A stretch of DNA of 64,000 bases from the NCBI GenBank assembly GCA_963668605.1, contig OY764903.1, forward strand, positions 4,526,001 through 4,590,000, in the 5' to 3' direction. Position 1 is the first letter of the stretch. The number at the start of each line of letters is the position of its first letter. The position numbers were made by a program, and so were the translations under genes. This document shows positions 61,646 to 64,000 of this stretch, piece after piece. The DNA comes from G963668605 sp963668605. GTDB taxonomy: Bacteria; Acidobacteriota; Terriglobia; Bryobacterales; Bryobacteraceae. The notes beneath the pieces were generated by a model. The model saw only the letters and a program-made list of their open reading frames with translations. It had not been told where the DNA came from and ran no database searches.

Positions 61646-62795
61646 CTCTATATTATGCGGGAGTCAATAATAGGCTCGTCGTTGACCCAACACTTCAGGC
61701 TGTTCATATTTTCTTCCGTCCGAACTCTAACGCGCACGCGTTCTCGCGCATAGAGAACGCCCGTCTCGGGAAGGAAACCAGTTAACTTCGCCTTTCCCGA
61801 ATCGACGCTTACGCTCGCAATACCGCTCAGCACGACCTTAATGCGAAAGGGCCTTTCATCTAAATCGAAGGTGCTTGGGCTTTCGTTGCGCCACGAATCC
61901 GGTGATCTCCTTGATAGCACCTGCCCGCTGATCGAATTGAACAAAACCAACTGATGCGTTCTGACAGGTATGAACTGCCTCAAGACGTTCGTTTCATATG
62001 GAGACGCGATTGTCGGCGTCTCGTGAGTGGTGTCCTGGAATACCTTAGGTTTCGCAATCGCACACACCAAGACCGCACGCAGCGTGCCCTTGACAGCGGC
62101 AGCGTCCACTGGCTTCATACGAATCAAAAAGCGTGCCCTTTGTTCGCCTAATTGCTCAAAAAAATTATTGATGAAAACAGGGTCATCAGCAGCCAACAGC
62201 ACGCCATACTCCGCATAGGCTTGCCGCGTGATCGTCTTTTTCACTCCGAAGGCGTTGCTGCCGACGTAGCGCAGTGTGCTCAACAAATCCCGCTTCAACA
62301 AGAAACCATAGCTCCACCCTTCGTCATCCTCAAAGGAATATCTCGGAGGTCGGACATCAACTGTAAGTACTTGGCTGTCCGCATCGTAGCTGGCATCAAC
62401 ATCAGCATTACCGTCCGTCTTGTTGAAGAGCTTGAAAGCCAGCTTCTCCGGCCCTTTGTACCCAGCTACCCTCGTCTGATATTGCACTGTCGATTCAAAT
62501 TCGGATTTTGGCCGACTGGCGGGAGATTTCATGATAGCGGCGATTTCAGCCTTGATGTCATACCCAGTGAATCTTGAGCCAAGCGAAGGGCCGTCAACCG
62601 ACGTGACGACCGAAGGAGGAACAGCCGATCGCGCCTGTTGACCAGACATAGGCCACTTTATTGGCGGTGCGCTTTTGCTTGACTGGCACAAAGCAGGCAG
62701 GCTCATCAAGCACACATAAGCAGTACAGGCTGCTGCAAATCTAGTAGTGGACATCCGTTACTCCTCCGGCCCGATGCCGCCTGGCTCTTCCCGCT

Positions 62796-63029
62796 TCAAT
62801 GTTCAATTTCGGCCTCTAGCTTCGTCCGTGCTTGCTCGATCAATGATTCGATCACAGCAGACACGGAACGGCGACCGAAACCCCGTTTGTCGGCGCGCGC
62901 GTCCGCAACACGCCTGAGCAAGCGCCAGTCGCTCCGTTTTAAATTGATCGCAGAGGGACGATACTCTTCCTTCGTCGTGCTTACGGCCTTCGGCTCGGGT
63001 GTAGCCTTCGTGGGCTTGTTCTTGTTCAT
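62796..63029 (-). CDS. Small basic, probable ribbon-helix-helix-like protein (77 aa)
   Basis: After a Lys/Pro-rich N-terminus, the core INLKRSDWRLLRRVADARAD and RRSVSAVIESLIEQARTKLE looks like a strand followed by two helices, as in small DNA-binding regulators on mobile elements. ATG 63029 follows GAGAGAGG and lies 8 nt after the recombinase stop, so the two genes are co-transcribed. It may act as a recombination accessory or autorepressor. Confidence 0.6.
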   Translation of the reverse strand: MNKNKPTKATPEPKAVSTTKEEYRPSAINLKRSDWRLLRRVADARADKRGFGRRSVSAVIESLIEQARTKLEAEIEH

Positions 63030-63037
63030 GGCCTCTC

Positions 63038-63739
63038 TCAGTTCTTGCTCGTAGCGTGGATCTTGAGCACCTTCTGAACAGTGACAGGGTACCACGTGCC
63101 ACCCAGCTTGCTCTGTGCGCCGGTCTGATTGAGCGCGTCTGCAATCTGCTGAAGGCTAAGGCCAGACTCACGCATAAGCTGCATACGACTCACTGTAGCC
63201 ATCTCTGACGGGTTCTCCTCCAGCTTGTCTCCCTGTCGATCAAACCCGAATGGGGTAACCCTGCTATAGACGTTGCCGCTGGCCTTCTGGTGGCCTAATG
63301 CAGCCTTGGTTCGTTCGCCAGCCAGATTCTTTTCCATCTCTGCAAACCCGGCTATCATCGTCAAGAACATCTTACCTATCGCTGAACTGGTGTCAATGGC
63401 AGAGCCGCCCATGTCCAGAACGTGAAGGGCAAACTTGGACTTGTCCCACGCGGAGGTGGTGTTCAAGGCGTCTGCGGTGTTGCGGAACAGCCGGTCAAGC
63501 TTCACTGCGATAACGTGTGTCGCCTTCTTCTGTCCCAGTCCAGCCACCAGCCTTGAGCCCTCAGGACGTTTGCTTAGAGGTACACCAGCGGATACCCCTT
63601 CCTCCCGATAGATCCCTACCAGGTCCAGTCCGCGCATTTCAGCGTATGCCCTTACGCGCTGTTCCTGTGCGTCAAGGGAAACACCCTCTTTGGCTTGTTC
63701 GTCACTCGAAACTCTGATGTACGCCAGTGCCTTTTCCAT
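63038..63739 (-). CDS. Serine recombinase (resolvase/invertase family)
   Basis: The catalytic domain (about 1-140) has AYIRVSSDEQAKEGVSL with the nucleophile Ser, GVSAGVPLSKRPEG, KLDRLFRNTADALN and IGKMFLTMIAGFAEMEKNL followed by the long E helix. The C-terminal HTH-like part is SGLSLQQIADALNQTGAQSK. At 233 residues it lacks the large domain of phage serine integrases. It could excise or resolve the element anchored at 60284. ATG 63739 begins the conserved strand; the longer frame is rejected. Confidence 0.9.
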   Translation of the reverse strand: MEKALAYIRVSSDEQAKEGVSLDAQEQRVRAYAEMRGLDLVGIYREEGVSAGVPLSKRPEGSRLVAGLGQKKATHVIAVKLDRLFRNTADALNTTSAWDKSKFALHVLDMGGSAIDTSSAIGKMFLTMIAGFAEMEKNLAGERTKAALGHQKASGNVYSRVTPFGFDRQGDKLEENPSEMATVSRMQLMRESGLSLQQIADALNQTGAQSKLGGTWYPVTVQKVLKIHATSKN

Positions 63740-64000
63740 ATACAGTAGTTCTATAGTATTGGCACTACGAAGAGTTGTCAATTGCTAACTAGCGACTTGC
63801 TACTTGACAGAACGTTGCTTCCCTGAATAATCATCTTTTGCCTGAAATGACTCTCTGGAGACGCTCCGAGGAGCGATGGTAGGGCGCATAACAGGCTCGC
63901 CACCATGTGCAGGCTGCCTACAAGTTTTTTCACATCAAAAACGTGTTTTCAGACTGTACAGTCGTGCTTCTCTGGTGAGAGCGTACATTCTCCAAACGCA
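63740..64000. other. Right edge, no gene seen
   Basis: AT-richer sequence upstream of the recombinase. No complete gene, tRNA or clear promoter was found. The restored tRNA expected at the far end of the element is not in this window. Confidence 0.5.

Larger units (their letters stand above)
60575..61667 (+). mobile_element. IS630-family insertion sequence, 1093 bp, TA target duplication
   Basis: The terminal inverted repeats start TTGACTCCCGC and extend over about 22 bp (TAATATAG shared, one mismatch). TA lies on both sides (60573-60574 and 61668-61669). It belongs to a different IS630 subgroup from the element at 34.1 kb: the transposase is split by a frameshift and the ends are unrelated. 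Confidence 0.9.
60487..62754 (-). pseudogene. Secreted hypothetical protein gene interrupted near its 3' end by an IS630 element
   Basis: A signal peptide (MSTTRFAAACTAYVCLMSLP) is followed by about 340 residues rich in beta strands (VQYQTRVAGYKGPEKLAFKL, PVFINNFFEQLGEQRARFLI), with no family recognised. The frame now ends inside the element with residues DSRII. Removing 60575-61667 plus one TA restores DEPIKPDWNIDRTDGFF and then about 15 further codons to TGA at 60489-60487. The loss is only the last roughly 30 residues, so a shortened product may still function. GGAGG precedes the ATG. GC is low for the window. Confidence 0.85.

Overview
The window looks like a chromosomal segment of a soil Acidobacteriota bacterium, probably Bryobacteraceae/Solibacter-like. 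This is an inference from style: high GC, many secreted or Tat-exported glycan enzymes, Gfo/Idh/MocA oxidoreductases with twin-arginine leaders, a TPR/beta-barrel protein, a Gram-negative envelope, and flagella controlled by CsrA-FliW. No rRNA gene is present to settle taxonomy. Two tRNA genes with encoded CCA ends (Ala-CGC and Ile2-CAT) and a truncated tRNA lie in the window.

Layout. 0-6 kb: the end of an NtrC-type regulator, a double-length ThyX divergent from dUTPase, tRNA-Ala, a methyltransferase and a hybrid kinase with degenerate ATP-binding motifs. 6-16 kb: an SDR dehydrogenase, an N-acetylmuramoyl-alanine amidase overlapping an actin-like ATPase, a secreted LEA-like repeat protein beside a GlsB-type membrane protein, a 58-residue FmdB zinc ribbon, an orphan HlyD adaptor, and a TPR/beta-barrel plus glycosidase-like pair that resembles an exopolysaccharide exporter. 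16-22 kb: glutaryl-CoA dehydrogenase, family 5 uracil-DNA glycosylase, a toastrack-like lipoprotein, alpha-L-fucosidase, and a secreted MetX-like hydrolase coupled to a polysaccharide deacetylase. 22-26.5 kb: a minus-strand flagellar block fliW-csrA-flagellin-fliD-fliT-like, with a CsrA-type site over the flagellin ribosome-binding site. 26.5-33.7 kb: SGNH hydrolase, FlK-like thioesterase, YeiH-family transporter, Gfo/Idh oxidoreductase, tRNA-Ile2, glycosyltransferase and a CBM9-like protein.

33.7-36.5 kb is a disturbed patch: an IS630 element splits a secreted-protein gene, next to a TonB-like protein and an RHS remnant. 36.5-58 kb is a carbohydrate region: sugar isomerase/epimerase, lipoprotein aldose epimerase, SGNH esterase, WrbA, ROK repressor, a broken gmhA-like gene leading into a sugar/H+ symporter, sulfatase, DUF3604-type phosphoesterase, a second Gfo/Idh protein, a beta-lactamase-like hydrolase with three paralogous secreted SGNH-like proteins (one fused to an alpha/beta hydrolase), a parallel beta-helix protein and a secreted esterase. 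Together these suggest capture, de-acylation, desulfation and epimerisation of complex plant or microbial glycans.

58.6-64 kb looks acquired. A 45-nt 3' fragment of a CAT-anticodon tRNA marks a likely attachment site. To its right are a second IS630 element (with a -1 frameshift signal) interrupting another gene, a small basic protein and a serine recombinase. The element probably continues past the right edge.
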